A stretch of 64,000 bases of DNA from assembly GCA_947095585.1 (NCBI GenBank), contig OX352765.1, positions 78,475,976 to 78,539,975 of the forward strand, read 5' to 3'. Positions 21,827 through 31,954 of the stretch are shown here, one piece after another (the stretch's first letter is position 1; every line of letters begins with the position of its first letter). The stretch comes from Nephrocerus scutellatus. Taxonomy: Eukaryota; Arthropoda; Insecta; Diptera; Pipunculidae. A model generated the notes under the pieces. The model worked only from the letters and a program-made list of their open reading frames with translations, was not told where the DNA came from and made no database searches. The position numbers were made by a program, and so were the translations under genes.

Positions 21827-23130
21827 AAGGGTGTTTATTTAGGAGGTTTGTTTTTCCGATAGATGTCGTTTTATTTTATGACAGTTGTTTTGACAGCTCA
21901 AAGTGGCATTTCTACTCAGTATTGTTTGGCAAATCATTATGAATAGGTTAACTCCAGAACAACGTTTTCAAATCGTGGAAATTTATTTTCAAAATCAGTG
22001 TTCAATTAAAAATGTTTATAGAGCACTTCGTGAATTTTATGGTGCACATAATCGTCCGTCAGAGACCACCATAAAGAACGTAATTACCAAATTTCGGTCT
22101 ACATTCACTCTTTTGGATGCCAAGCCACCGACAAGAATGAGAAGAGTTCGTACAGAAGAAAATATTGCTGTCGTTGAGGCCAGTGTCGAAGAAAACGACA
22201 ATTTATCGATTCGTCGTCGTGCTCAGCAAATTGGACTTTGTCCATCGACTTTATGGAAAATTTTACGTAAAGATTTGGGTTTGGTGCCATACAAAATTCA
22301 ATTGGTGCAAGAATTAAAGCCACACGACCATCGTTTGCGCCGTGAATTCAGTGATTGGTCGTTAAATCAATTGAACGAAGATCCATTTTTTTACCGTAAA
22401 ATTCTCTTCAGTGATGAGGCGCATTTTTTGTTAAATGGATACGTCAACAAACAAAATTGTCGCATTTGGAGCAAAGATAATCCACACGCCGTTCAAGAAT
22501 TACCAATGCATCCTGATAAATGTACTGTTTGGTGCGGTCTATGGGCTGGTGGGATCATCGGTCCATATTTCTTTAAAAATGAGGAAGGACGACGCGTTAC
22601 CGTGAATGGAAATCGATACAGAACCATGTTAAATGAGTTTTTGTTGTCAAATCTTGAAGATATGGATATGGATGAAATGTGGTTTCAACAAGATGGTGCC
22701 ACTTGCCATACAGCACGTGAAACAATCGACTTATTGAAAGAAACTTTCAACGACAACATTATTTCGAGAAATGGTCCGGTGAATTGGCCTCCGCGTTCGT
22801 GCGATTTGACGCCACTCGATTACTTTTTGTGGGGATACGTGAAGTCATTGGTTTATGTGGATAAACCTCAATCGATTGACGCTTTGGAAACCAATATTCA
22901 ACGTGTCATTGCTGACATACGCCCTCAAATGCTTGAAAAAGTGCTGGAAAATTGGACCTCCAGAATGACATTTGTGAAAAATAGTCGTGGTAGCCATATG
23001 CCAGAAATTGTGTTTAAATGTTAAATGCCAAAAAAGTATCTACCAAATAAAAAAAAATTTTGGTCATTTCATAATTTTATATGTGTTTTATTCAAAAAAA
23101 AAATCGGCAACCTCTTAAAAAAACACCCGT
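21827..23130 (+). mobile_element. Complete DD41D (rosa-like) mariner element
   Basis: A 1304-bp element with imperfect inverted ends: AAGGGTGTTTATTTAGGAGG on the left and, read from the right, ACGGGTGTTTTTTTAAGAGG. TA flanks both ends (21,825-21,826 and 23,131-23,132). It carries one intact transposase frame. Size, TA target and ORF all fit the family. It lies 450 bp downstream of its deleted relative, inside the same LINE K copy. Confidence 0.95.
21939..23024 (+). CDS. DD41D mariner-family transposase (361 aa), apparently intact
   Basis: Cut-and-paste DNA transposase of the Tc1/mariner superfamily, acting in the nucleus on its own terminal repeats. I chose the ATG at 21,939 (MNRLTPEQRFQIVEIYFQ), which aligns with the start of the neighbouring copy; an in-frame ATG at 21,903 would add 12 residues. 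Residues ~5-60 form the first helix-turn-helix and ~85-120 the second (SIRRRAQQIGLCPSTLWKIL). The catalytic triad is complete: D159 (LFSDEAHF), D252 (FQQDGATCHTA) and D294 (DLTPLDYFLW), with 41 residues between the last two. That spacing is diagnostic of the DD41D 'rosa' group first known from fruit flies. No stops or shifts. AATAAA lies about 20 bp after the stop. Confidence 0.93.
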   Translation: MNRLTPEQRFQIVEIYFQNQCSIKNVYRALREFYGAHNRPSETTIKNVITKFRSTFTLLDAKPPTRMRRVRTEENIAVVEASVEENDNLSIRRRAQQIGLCPSTLWKILRKDLGLVPYKIQLVQELKPHDHRLRREFSDWSLNQLNEDPFFYRKILFSDEAHFLLNGYVNKQNCRIWSKDNPHAVQELPMHPDKCTVWCGLWAGGIIGPYFFKNEEGRRVTVNGNRYRTMLNEFLLSNLEDMDMDEMWFQQDGATCHTARETIDLLKETFNDNIISRNGPVNWPPRSCDLTPLDYFLWGYVKSLVYVDKPQSIDALETNIQRVIADIRPQMLEKVLENWTSRMTFVKNSRGSHMPEIVFKC

Positions 23131-24585
23131 TATGTATTCTATTATATAATAGACATTTTAATCACTTCATGTATAAAATCTTTGGTAAAATGAGAAAAAT
23201 GAAATAAATATAAAATAAAATCATCATCGTCTTGGCAATAGGGCATCAACAAACTCCCACCTGAACTCTTATGGGTTACCTCCAAAATTGATTTTCGCGG
23301 TTCTACATCATTGAATGGAAGAATAATATCACTTCCACATGACATTCAATAAATCGTCTACGCCTAATTTAATGCGAAAAAAAAACATATCTGCGGAAAT
23401 CCATGGTAATCAGGCCAATCCCGTCTAAACAACTGCAATACCAAGCGAAGGCTTTTCCTAATGAAATGCCACTAAGAACAAAGCGATTATCGTTTTCAAA
23501 GAAAAATGGAAAAGAAAATTCCGTTCTGTGGCGTGGCACTGCTGACTCTGATGTGTTTGGTTAACAACTATTGTGGTAGTAGCAGCAACAACAACAGCAA
23601 CCAAACTTAAAAGGGATAAACCCAAGCTCAATCCAGCGTGACTAACTACTGACTGGTCTGGACTGTTGACTTTTGAGCGACTATAATTATTGTTTCCTTT
23701 GGAAATAAATCTACGGCACAGCGTTTTTTAATGCGATTTGTTTTTGCAGCGCAAAACATTTTAACATTCTCCGTTCGTAGGGTCGCGGCCGTTGGCTGCC
23801 CAATCCCAAGAAAAGTACCCACATATCCAGGGAAAATCTTTAATTTTTTTTTTCTGTATTTCGAGAACCGATCATTAAGTTTTCACCACTATCCGAGGAT
23901 GTGCGCAAAAAATCTGTGTCTGTTGGTCGCTGGCCGGTTGATCTATCTGTCTGACGAACGAACGATATTCTCGTCCGGTACAAGGACGCACAGTCCCAAT
24001 GATTATAGTGGCTTAGCGAGATTCAAAGTCGAGATGAATTCATCGCGTTGGGACTACACCTCGACCATCAAGCAAGATCTTGAACCTTTTGCGTCAATGT
24101 TAAGTATGGACTGCACTAAGCCTTTGTGCACACGAAGAAAATTTCACACTCGCACTGCTATGATTGTTTTGTTGTTGTTGTTCTTGCTGTACGTTTGCCA
24201 TTCGATCATCTTCATTTTTTATTCATTCGCAATCGTAAGAGGAGATATAGAGCAGAGCGGGCACGAATCGTAATCAGAAAACGGCAAAGTATCAAGCAGC
24301 ATTCCCACAAAGTATTATTTACACACTCATTGCCATCGCAGAATGAAATGCTTTAGACAATGATGGAAGATCCTTTGATTTTCATTGTTCTTCGAGGTTC
24401 ATCAGATAGTCAGTGGTATAAAGTCCATTTACTAGCGCAGCCTTAGCAAACACAGCCGTATATTTTGTCAAATATTTTGACTGTTTATTTGTACTTTTCT
24501 CTCAAATATACACACACTCAAGGATTTGCACCCTTATAATGCTAAGCAAAGGGTGGGAATAAGGAAATTATCAAGGAATTAAGGT
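23131..24585. other. Probable LINE K tail, then non-coding DNA
   Basis: The first ~90 bp end in a short A/T-rich repetition (AAATATAAAATAAA near 23,205), a plausible LINE 3' end. The rest shows CAACAACAGCAAC-type simple sequence and a 180-codon frame at 23,731-24,273. That frame has a hydrophobic C-terminal segment but no recognisable domain; I do not call it a gene. Confidence 0.45.
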
Positions 24586-25395
24586 GCGCATGGTGGTGGC
24601 AAACATGTCATGTAGGTGTCCTGCCCATCGGAGCCTACCGAGCGTAATTCTCTTCACGATTTCGATATCGTGGTAACGTTCGTAGATCTCATCATTATGA
24701 AGTCTCCAGAATCGTCCTTCCTAATATACGGGGCCAACAATTCTCCGTAAGACTTTTCGTTTCGAACGCCGGTAAGAGGTCAGAATCCAGCAGCTTGGAT
24801 GTTATGGTAAAATTCCTGGATTTCAAGAATCTTGACAGACTATAATAGGCTTTGTTGGTTTTAAGCAACCGTGCGCGTATTTCTGGTACCATGCCGTTAT
24901 CGGCTGCAACATCTGCACTATTTCAATTGCAGGCCCAATGTTGGATCTTCTAGTCGCAGACGTGGCCACCATTTGCTCTCATGTATGTGCAGTCTACATG
25001 CCGCCCACTCGATCTGGATGAAAGCTTCATATAGAGCTCTTGGGTTTCTACCAACGATGTCAATATCTTCTGCGTAAGCCAGTATCTGAATGGACTTATA
25101 AAGGATTGTTCCTCTCGCCGTTACGTCAGAGTCTCGGATCACTTTCTCAAAACGCCAGGTTGAAGAGGACGCAGGGCAGCCCAACCCCTATAGATGTTGA
25201 ATGGACTTGATAGTGATCCGGATATTTTTACTTGGCTTATAACATGGGTCATGGTTTACCTTAAAAGTCTTGTCAGTTTATTTGGGATGCCGAATTCTCT
25301 CATGGCTTTATAAAGCTATACTATCATAGGCGGCTTTAAAGTCTATAAAGAGATGGTGTAGTGAGTTTTGAAACTCTAGACATTTTTCTATCACC
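24586..25395 (-). pseudogene. RTE-1 LINE, RT fragment (copy c)
   Basis: Minus-strand order: a frameshifted LFIDFKAAYDSI (motif A) near 25,350, FGIPNKLTRLL, and TILYKSIQILAYAEDIDIVG (the catalytic YADD has become YAED, near 25,070). Then RAVYEAF-type residues, SNIGLQ-type residues, VPEIRARLLKTNKAYYSLSR, and HNDEIYERYHDIEIVKRITL leading into RLRWAGHL. The same C-terminal block is better preserved at 35.9-36.5 kb. 5' truncated just before motif A and frameshifted. Confidence 0.85.
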
Positions 25396-25576
25396 TGCCT
25401 ACTTGTCTAACCATACATTAATTGAACGGGGTATTATTTTAAATGAAATTAAACTTTCCAATACCTTTGTGCGGCATCGTAGATTCGATATTCCAACTGC
25501 GCCAGTGAGAGTTAAACGGCTACTTTTAACAAAGTGCAGTTAAATTCTGTTTATTTAAAAATTTAATTTCCATACA

Positions 25577-26590
25577 GGGTGACTGACACGAAGTGTTACC
25601 AAAACAGAACGCAACAGAATTGTTATTTTTTGATGAATTTTATTGAATCAAAGTACAAAATAAATCAGAAATATTTAAATTTTCAAATTGCATTAGCGAT
25701 TTGGCCAACCGTAGCCGCGATTATGGCCTTCAAACGGCCGACAAAGCTATTGCATGCAGCACGAAAGTGGCTCTGCGGTATTTTGGCCCATTCCCGGCGA
25801 AGCGCTTGCTTGAGATGATCGACACTTTGGTATTTTTTTGTCCCAACCTTGCTCTTCAAAATACCCCAAACCGAGAAATCTAGCGGATTTGCATCCGGTG
25901 AATTTGGTGGCCATTGGGCAGTGGAAATGAGCCGCGGAACGTTCTTTCTCAGCCAATCTTGATTGACGCGCGCTTTATAACTCGGCGCCGAGTCCTGTTG
26001 AAATGTCCAGGCTCTGTGGCCGAAATGTTTTTGTGCCCAAGGCTTCAACGCTCCCTCCAACACATGATCCCGATAAATTTGAGCATTTATCTTGATGCCA
26101 CGGTCCAAAAAAAAACCAGCGGTGAACGGCTTTCGGCGGCGCTTGGTTTCGAGTGGCAATCCGTTGGTCCAAATTTTCAGTAGAACGGCCGGGCAAGTAA
26201 ATTCGGTCGTTTTGCCTGTCACCATTGTCACCATCACTCAATAACGAACGGTGACTCATCGGAGAAAACCACATTCGGTAAATCGCCACTTTCGTGCAAG
26301 CGTAACCACTCCGTTGCTCTTTCCACTCTAACTTTTTTTTGAGCATCGGTGAGACCATGCGTTTTTTGGAATTTCAAGGCTTTTAGTCCAAGATGATCTT
26401 TCATTATGTGCTGCATCCGTTCGAGCGAAACGTTCTCCTCACGAGCCGTTTTTCTGCCGCTACGGCGCGGATTCGGAGCCAACGCTGTTCCAACGAAGCT
26501 GCTACTGCGTCAAAGTTGCTAGCGTTGCATTTGCTTCGCTACACGCGCTGACCAGTAGACATAGCGTTTGTCAGCAGTTTCGTGGTAACG
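25577..26590 (-). mobile_element. DD37D (maT-like) mariner-family transposon, broken
   Basis: Minus-strand transposase in at least three frames. First piece (about 26,530-26,235): SLERMQHIMKDHLGLKALKF, then LPNVVFSDESPF with the first catalytic Asp near 26,259, ending at a nonsense codon. Middle piece: QNDRIYLPGRSTENLDQRIA. Last piece (to 25,683): RDHVLEGALKPWAQKHFGHR, WTFQQDSAPSYKA and WPPNSPDANPLDFSVWGILK. The last two Asp are 37 residues apart, the DD37D signature. Most of the N-terminal DNA-binding domain and a short core segment are deleted. A GGTAAC-containing pair of inverted ends (about 25,600 and 26,585) is suggestive only, so the borders are approximate. Confidence 0.85.
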
Positions 26591-26760
26591 TGTGTGCATA
26601 CTTTGTATAAAACCGGGCTGATTTTTTAAAAAAAATATATGGGAGCACCTCGGCACTTGGGCCCAATCACTTCGAGATTTTTATAGAAAGCGTTGTCATT
26701 GCAGATAGACAGGTTTGCAAAGTTTGAATAAACTTAATTGGACCTTCTAGGAATTAAGGA
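26591..26760 (+). repeat. TR-A fragment
   Basis: One and a half diverged monomers: TAAAACCGGGCTGATTTTTT, a TATGGGAGCACCTCGG block, CGAGATTTTTATAGAAAGCG and GTTGTCATTGCAGATA. No right end. It directly abuts the maT element, which may have inserted into it. Confidence 0.75.
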
Positions 26761-27640
26761 ATTAAATGTTTTCCTGCATTTATTGCAAATAAATATTATG
26801 TAAGTCGCCAACAACAGTACATACATGAACGTGTCTGTCATATGAACTGACTTGGACATTTTGAATATAAAACGTTCATTGTCAATTATTATATTTGGCT
26901 CTTCAGCCATGGTCCGCTTCTATACTTCGAAAAAAACCACTTCAGAAATGTAAACAAATAATTTGTGGTCAACAATGACAAAATTTCATTATTTCCACCC
27001 TGCTACAACTCTGCTCCAGTGATAATTTATTTATTTTTTAACAAAAGCAATGTTTACTGGAAAAACACACACACGCACACATCCAAGTGTTAAACAAATA
27101 TCAAAAAAAAAAGTGAATAGGAGATTTATAGTTTGACACTTTGTTATGGCATTTAATCGCCGATACATGTTTTCCATGTCTCTCTGTCATCCACAGTGCG
27201 ATGAGTAAATGCCCAGCGAGGAGCGTCGTCGGATGGCAACAAATCCACTACGAGTATTATTTGTCCTTTGTGTTGTAATTCGGACAGGTGTTTCGGACAA
27301 TGTACAACATGATTATTGAAGCAATAATTTGTGAACTTGACATATGTGGAGGACACAAGCTGTGCTCCTCATGTGACGCATGCATTCTCGTGTGTGTGTG
27401 TGTGTGGAGTCGGTATGATGTCTGTTGGTTGGTTGGTTGTCTGGTGATAGCCACTGGACAACCGCATGCAAACAACTAATAAAATCGAATTAAATATATT
27501 ACGCGAAGAGTTGTTTATTATTGTGTGTGTGAGTGTGGTGTGGATACTCATGCATACACAAGTAAATAAATACAAATTGATGAGTCGTTTTGTGCATGTG
27601 CTTGTGTGAATGTAGTGGGGGTACTCAGTCATAAAAAGAA
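26761..27640. other. Non-coding stretch with (GT)n
   Basis: No gene recognised. Includes CACACACACGCACAC near 27,067 and (GT)n at about 27,391-27,408. Confidence 0.5.
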
Positions 27641-28947
27641 CAACCCATAAAAATCCAAAATTTTCATGTAAATTGCACATATGTGTGCAAAGTTAGAACC
27701 GAGTTAATTTGGTAAAAACTTAATATAAGAGCCCCTTGACTTCAAAATTTTTACAAAAACTGTTGTCGCCGGAGATACACATGTGTAAAAAATTTGTATG
27801 GCACCTTGGGGCCCGATCACTTCCAACTTTCCATAGTAAGTGTTGTCATTGGAGAAATTTATGTGGGCACCCCGCGAGCCTTCACTCCAAAAATTTTACA
27901 GAAAGTTAAGTCCATCGGACATACACATTAGCTTAAAATAAAAAGAAAATCGTTCTAATTTTTGAATTTTTGTTATGGAAACAACTCGCGCCTCAGGGCC
28001 CGTTCCATCGGAAATACACATCTGCTTAAAATTTGATGAAATCGGACTAATTTTTAATAATTTTCTTATGGGCATACCTCAGGCCTTAGGGCCCAAAAAA
28101 TTTTTTTCTATCGGAGATGTGTTTAAAATTTGAAAAAAATCGGGCTAACTTTTTAAAAATTTATATGGGCACCCTCTGGGCCACAGGGCCCGTTCACTCC
28201 AGAAATTTTACATAAAGTTTTGTCCATCGGAGGTACCCATGTGTTTGAAATTTGAAGAAAATCGGGCTAACTTTTTAAAAATTTATATGGGCACCCCTGG
28301 GCCACAGGGCCCGTTCACTCCAGAAAAAATTTACAAATATTTTTGTCCATCGGAGATACACATGTATATAAAATTTGAAGACAATCGGGTTAATTTTTGT
28401 TAAAAACTTGTATGGGGTCTAATGACCCCAGGGCCCAGGGTCTCGAAAATTTTTACAAAAAGTGTTTTCCATCGGAAATATACATGTATATAAAATTTGA
28501 AGAAAATCGCGTGAATTTTTTTAAAAAATGTGTAAGGGGCCGTGGGTCTCCAAACTTTTTGCAAAAATTTTTGTTTATAGAAAGTGTTACATACACACGT
28601 TTATAAAATTTGAAGAAAATTGAGTTAATTTTTTTAAAAAATTTGTATTAGGCCCCACGACCCTCAGGTCCGGGTCTCTAAAATTTTTACAAAAAGTGTT
28701 TTCCATCGGAGATACACATGTATATAAAATTTGAAGAAAATTGGGTAAATTTTGTAAAATTTTTGTATGGGCGGCCTCCAACCTCCAAATTTTAATAGAA
28801 AGTGTTGTCATCGGAGATATGCATGTGTGCAATGAATGTTTCAATGAAATCGGACTTTGGGAAACGCGTTAAAAATAGATCGCTAGATTTCATGACAAAC
28901 ACACAAACAAACGGACAAACGAAGTTAATATAGAGAATTTAAAAAAA
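27641..28947 (+). repeat. TR-A element, complete copy (~1.3 kb)
   Basis: Left end ACAACCCATAAAAATCC followed by TTTTCATGTAAATTGCAC, then about ten diverged ~120-bp monomers. The right-end block is ATCGGACTTTGGGAAACGCG, an AGATCGCTAGATTTCATGAC-like segment, ACAAACAAACGGAC, and GAAGTTAATATAGAGAATTT plus A's. Monomers repeat ATCGGAGATACACATGTG, AATTTGAAGAAAATCGGG, TATGGGCACCC, GGGCCC and a TTTTTACAAAAAGT segment. Apparent protein frames through it are a by-product of a unit length close to a multiple of three. Confidence 0.9.
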
Positions 28948-29039
28948 TTAAAAATGCCCAGCAAAGCTCAATCGATGGTAGTTTTTACCAATAAAAGTAG
29001 AAATGCTGAAATTAATTCATAAACAAGTAAATGAAAAAA

Positions 29040-29165
29040 AAAAATCCATAATTTTTGGGTACAAACTTATGAATATATCGACACACACCACACTCGTTAT
29101 ACGCGCACAGAATTTCAGATCTATAGGATGTGTGAAAGTGGGTTAAAAAGGACTGTAGCGGTGTG
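29040..29165 (+). repeat. TR-B monomer, isolated
   Basis: Contains CACACCACACTCGTTATACG, ACAGAATTTCAGATCTATAG and GTGGGTTAAAAAGGAC, which match blocks of the TR-B array at 35.1-35.6 kb in the same order. Diverged single copy. Confidence 0.55.
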
Positions 29166-29640
29166 TGTGCCAATCGACTAATGTGCGAATCCAGGGTCGA
29201 TGTGTGCAACATTCTCTCTGTCACGTGAGTTACTTAATTCACCCTACAGAACCTGATGCGACACGCGCAGTACACCGAGGAGTATCAGCTTTATATAAAG
29301 CGGAAGAATTTCGTACTTATAATGTCACGACCCGAAAGCCTTATACGTACGATGAACTAATCAGCAGTATCCAGTAAGACTTGCAGAATAATTAAAATTA
29401 TTACGAAGCCGCTGACGTTATGTATGCGATTTGTGGAGTACAAATCTATTTCTTAGAAGTAGGTAATAAGCAATATAAGGCAAATTATCGACAATAAATA
29501 AAAGTGCCTAAAAGTAATAATTTGCATATTGTAGTAAGCAGATAAAAAGTTTTCGTTCTCTGTTAAAATAAATTCCGCTATTCTCGTAACTGTAACATGT
29601 GTTATTTTTTAATTCGGACGCGCATTGCCGCAGTCGGTAG
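29166..29640. other. Non-coding stretch
   Basis: A 70-codon frame (to 29,377) and an overlapping one in another frame are open here, but neither shows a domain. Nothing else seen. Confidence 0.4.
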
Positions 29641-29644
29641 GATC

Positions 29645-30830
29645 TTTTTTAAAATTCTCCAGATTAACTTCACTTGCCCGTGGCACGGATGTCGGTCGTC
29701 GGTTGTCGGTCGTCGGTCGTCGTGGAACTTTGCGATCAATTTTTAACCCACTTCCCAAGGTCCGATTTTATTGAAATTTTGCACACATGCGTATTTCCGG
29801 AGACAACACATTCTATTAAAATTTGAGGGCCCCGGGTTCGGGGGGCTCCCATACAAATATTTTACAAAATTTTACTCGGTTTTTTTCAAATTTTATACAC
29901 ATGTGTATCTCTGATAGACAACAATTTTTGTAAAAAATTTGGAGACCCCGTGCCCCGGGTTCGTGGGACCCCATACAATTTTTTAAAAAAAATAACCCGA
30001 ATTTCTTCAAATTTTATATACGCATGTATCTTCGATAGACAACACTTTTTGTAAAAATTCTGGATACCCCGGGGCCCGGGTTCGTGGGGCCCCATAACAT
30101 TTCTTTAAAAAATTAACCCGATTTTCTTCAAACTTTATATACGCGTGTATCTCCGATAGGCAACACTTTTTGTAAAAATTTTGGTGACCCCGGGCCCCGG
30201 ATTCATGGGGCCCCAAAATTTAAAAAAAAAATTAACCCGATTTTCTTCAAATTTTATATACGTATGTATCTCCGATGAAAAACACTTTTTGTAAAATTTT
30301 TGGAGACCCCGGGCCCCAGGGTCATTGGGCCCCAAATTTTTTTTAAAAAAAATTAACGCGATTTTTGTTAAATTTTATATACGTGTGTATCTCCGATGGA
30401 CAATATTTTTTGCAAAAGTTTTGGTGGCCGGGGTCGTGGTCCCCATAAAAATTTTTCAAAAAATTAACCCGATTTTCTTCAAATTTTATACATCCTCTGT
30501 ATCACCGATGGACAAAATTTTTTGTAAAGTTTTTGGATTGAGCGGGCCCTGAGGCCCAAGGGGTGCTCATATAAATTTTTTAAAAATTAGCTCGATTTTC
30601 TTCAAATTTTTAACAAATGTGTATCACTGATGGACATAACTTTTTGTAAATTTGTTGGAGTGATAGGGCCATGAGACCCGTGTGGTGTCCATGTAAAATT
30701 TTTAAAAATCAATCAATTTGAAATTCCGGATTTGATTTTCTTCAAATTTTAACACATCGGTACCCATCTCCTATTAGAGAATTTACATGAAAAATTTTAA
30801 TTTTTATGGTTTGTTTTTTTCTTAATAAGG
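29645..30830 (-). repeat. TR-A element, complete inverted copy
   Basis: In opposite orientation to the copy at 27.6 kb. Its right end (plus-strand CTCCAGATTAACTTCACTTG) is at 29,658, followed by GTCGGTCGTCG repeats and about eight monomers. Monomer spacing measured at the AACACTTTTTGTAAAAA block is 119-121 bp (30,041, 30,162, 30,281). The left end (TTAGAGAATTTACATG, then TTTTTATGGTTTG) is at about 30,775-30,815. GC blocks such as GGGGCCCGGGTTCGTGGGGC are nearly palindromic. With the 27.6-28.9 kb copy it forms a large inverted pair separated by about 0.7 kb. Confidence 0.9.
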
Positions 30831-31049
30831 ATCCAGGGATCGAATCGATAAACCGAAATAAGGTTCGAAAGCAAAAAACATTTAATACACGCGACCAATT
30901 CACTATACATACACAAAAATCGACAAAGATTAAAGTGTTAAAATTGTAGTGAAAACTAAATAAAATTACACAAAAGTTATAAGAAACCTATAATCGACAA
31001 AGATCGGGGCAAAGTGATTGGTGAATGAATAGAACAGAAATATTGCTAA

Positions 31050-31790
31050 TTATTATGAGCAGTTTATCCCTTCCAGGACTAAGTGTATCAAGACGAAGGA
31101 AAATGCTTGATAGCACATTATAAGGATTTTATTTTGTTGTACTTGTAGATTTTTAATGTGAGTTTCTACAGAGTTTTTAGTTATTGGCGAGCAATGACTA
31201 ATTACTGGCCTCAAAATTACTTTAAATAACATTAGTTTGTTATTAATGCTAAGCTTGGAATGCCAGTTTATAGTACTGTACAAAAATTTAATGCATTTGT
31301 AAGTTTTTTCAACTGTGCATTGTAAATGCTGATTAAAAGTCAATTTTTTCTCTTATATAATGCCTAAATATTTTAAGTGATTTTTTCATTTAATCGAACT
31401 ATTTCCGATCCTGAGAGGTCTCTTAGGAATTTCACGTTTTCGTCTACGAGTAAAAAAAAATGACCTTAATTTTTGAAATATTAAGTCTTAGTTTCCATTT
31501 AGTAAAGAAATCCGAGTATGCCAACATTGCTTCTCGTAATGTTAAGGTTACTATTGGTGCCCGAAATCTTGAGGAGGTAGAAAATGTCATCTGCAAAGAG
31601 TGCAACGTGACAGTTTTGCAGCACGGACATATCAGACATAAAAATATTGTGAAGAAGTGGACGACTCAGTACTGCCCGTTGAGGAACGCCAAAGAGAGTG
31701 ATGCTAGAACTGGTTTTTTGCCTTCTGCAGATACAAAAAATAATCGCTTAGAACAGAGTTGAAAATTTTAATAAGATATCTCGGAAAATG
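31050..31790 (-). pseudogene. JK LINE, RT palm and thumb fragment
   Basis: Minus strand: GVPQRAVLSRPLLHNIFMSD, then CHVALFADDIFYLL with an intact Asp-Asp near 31,580. After a shift, MTFNQHLQCTVEKTYKCIKF, WHSKLSINNKLMLFKVILRP and ETHIKNLQVQQNKILIM. This order is typical of jockey-clade LINEs. Truncated on both sides. Confidence 0.8.
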
Positions 31791-31954
31791 GTAAACTATC
31801 ATATTCGAAATTAAACCTGAGTGTCAAACATAACCAAAAGCTTTCTCAATATACCATAATACCAATTGATTGGCTTTAACAAAAATTCGATTTAATGTAT
31901 TTTGTAATTTGATGTAACTGATGTATGGTAGACTTGCATTTTAAAAATCAGTAT

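Noticed and set aside
23731..24273. 180-codon plus-strand frame with a hydrophobic segment near its C-terminus
   Set aside because: No domain, no homologous feel, no neighbouring exon or splice signals I can support. Left as the best non-transposon candidate for a transcript search.
27641..28947. CRISPR array
   Set aside because: Units are ~120 bp, diverged throughout, with no constant repeat and variable spacer pattern, and the DNA is eukaryotic.
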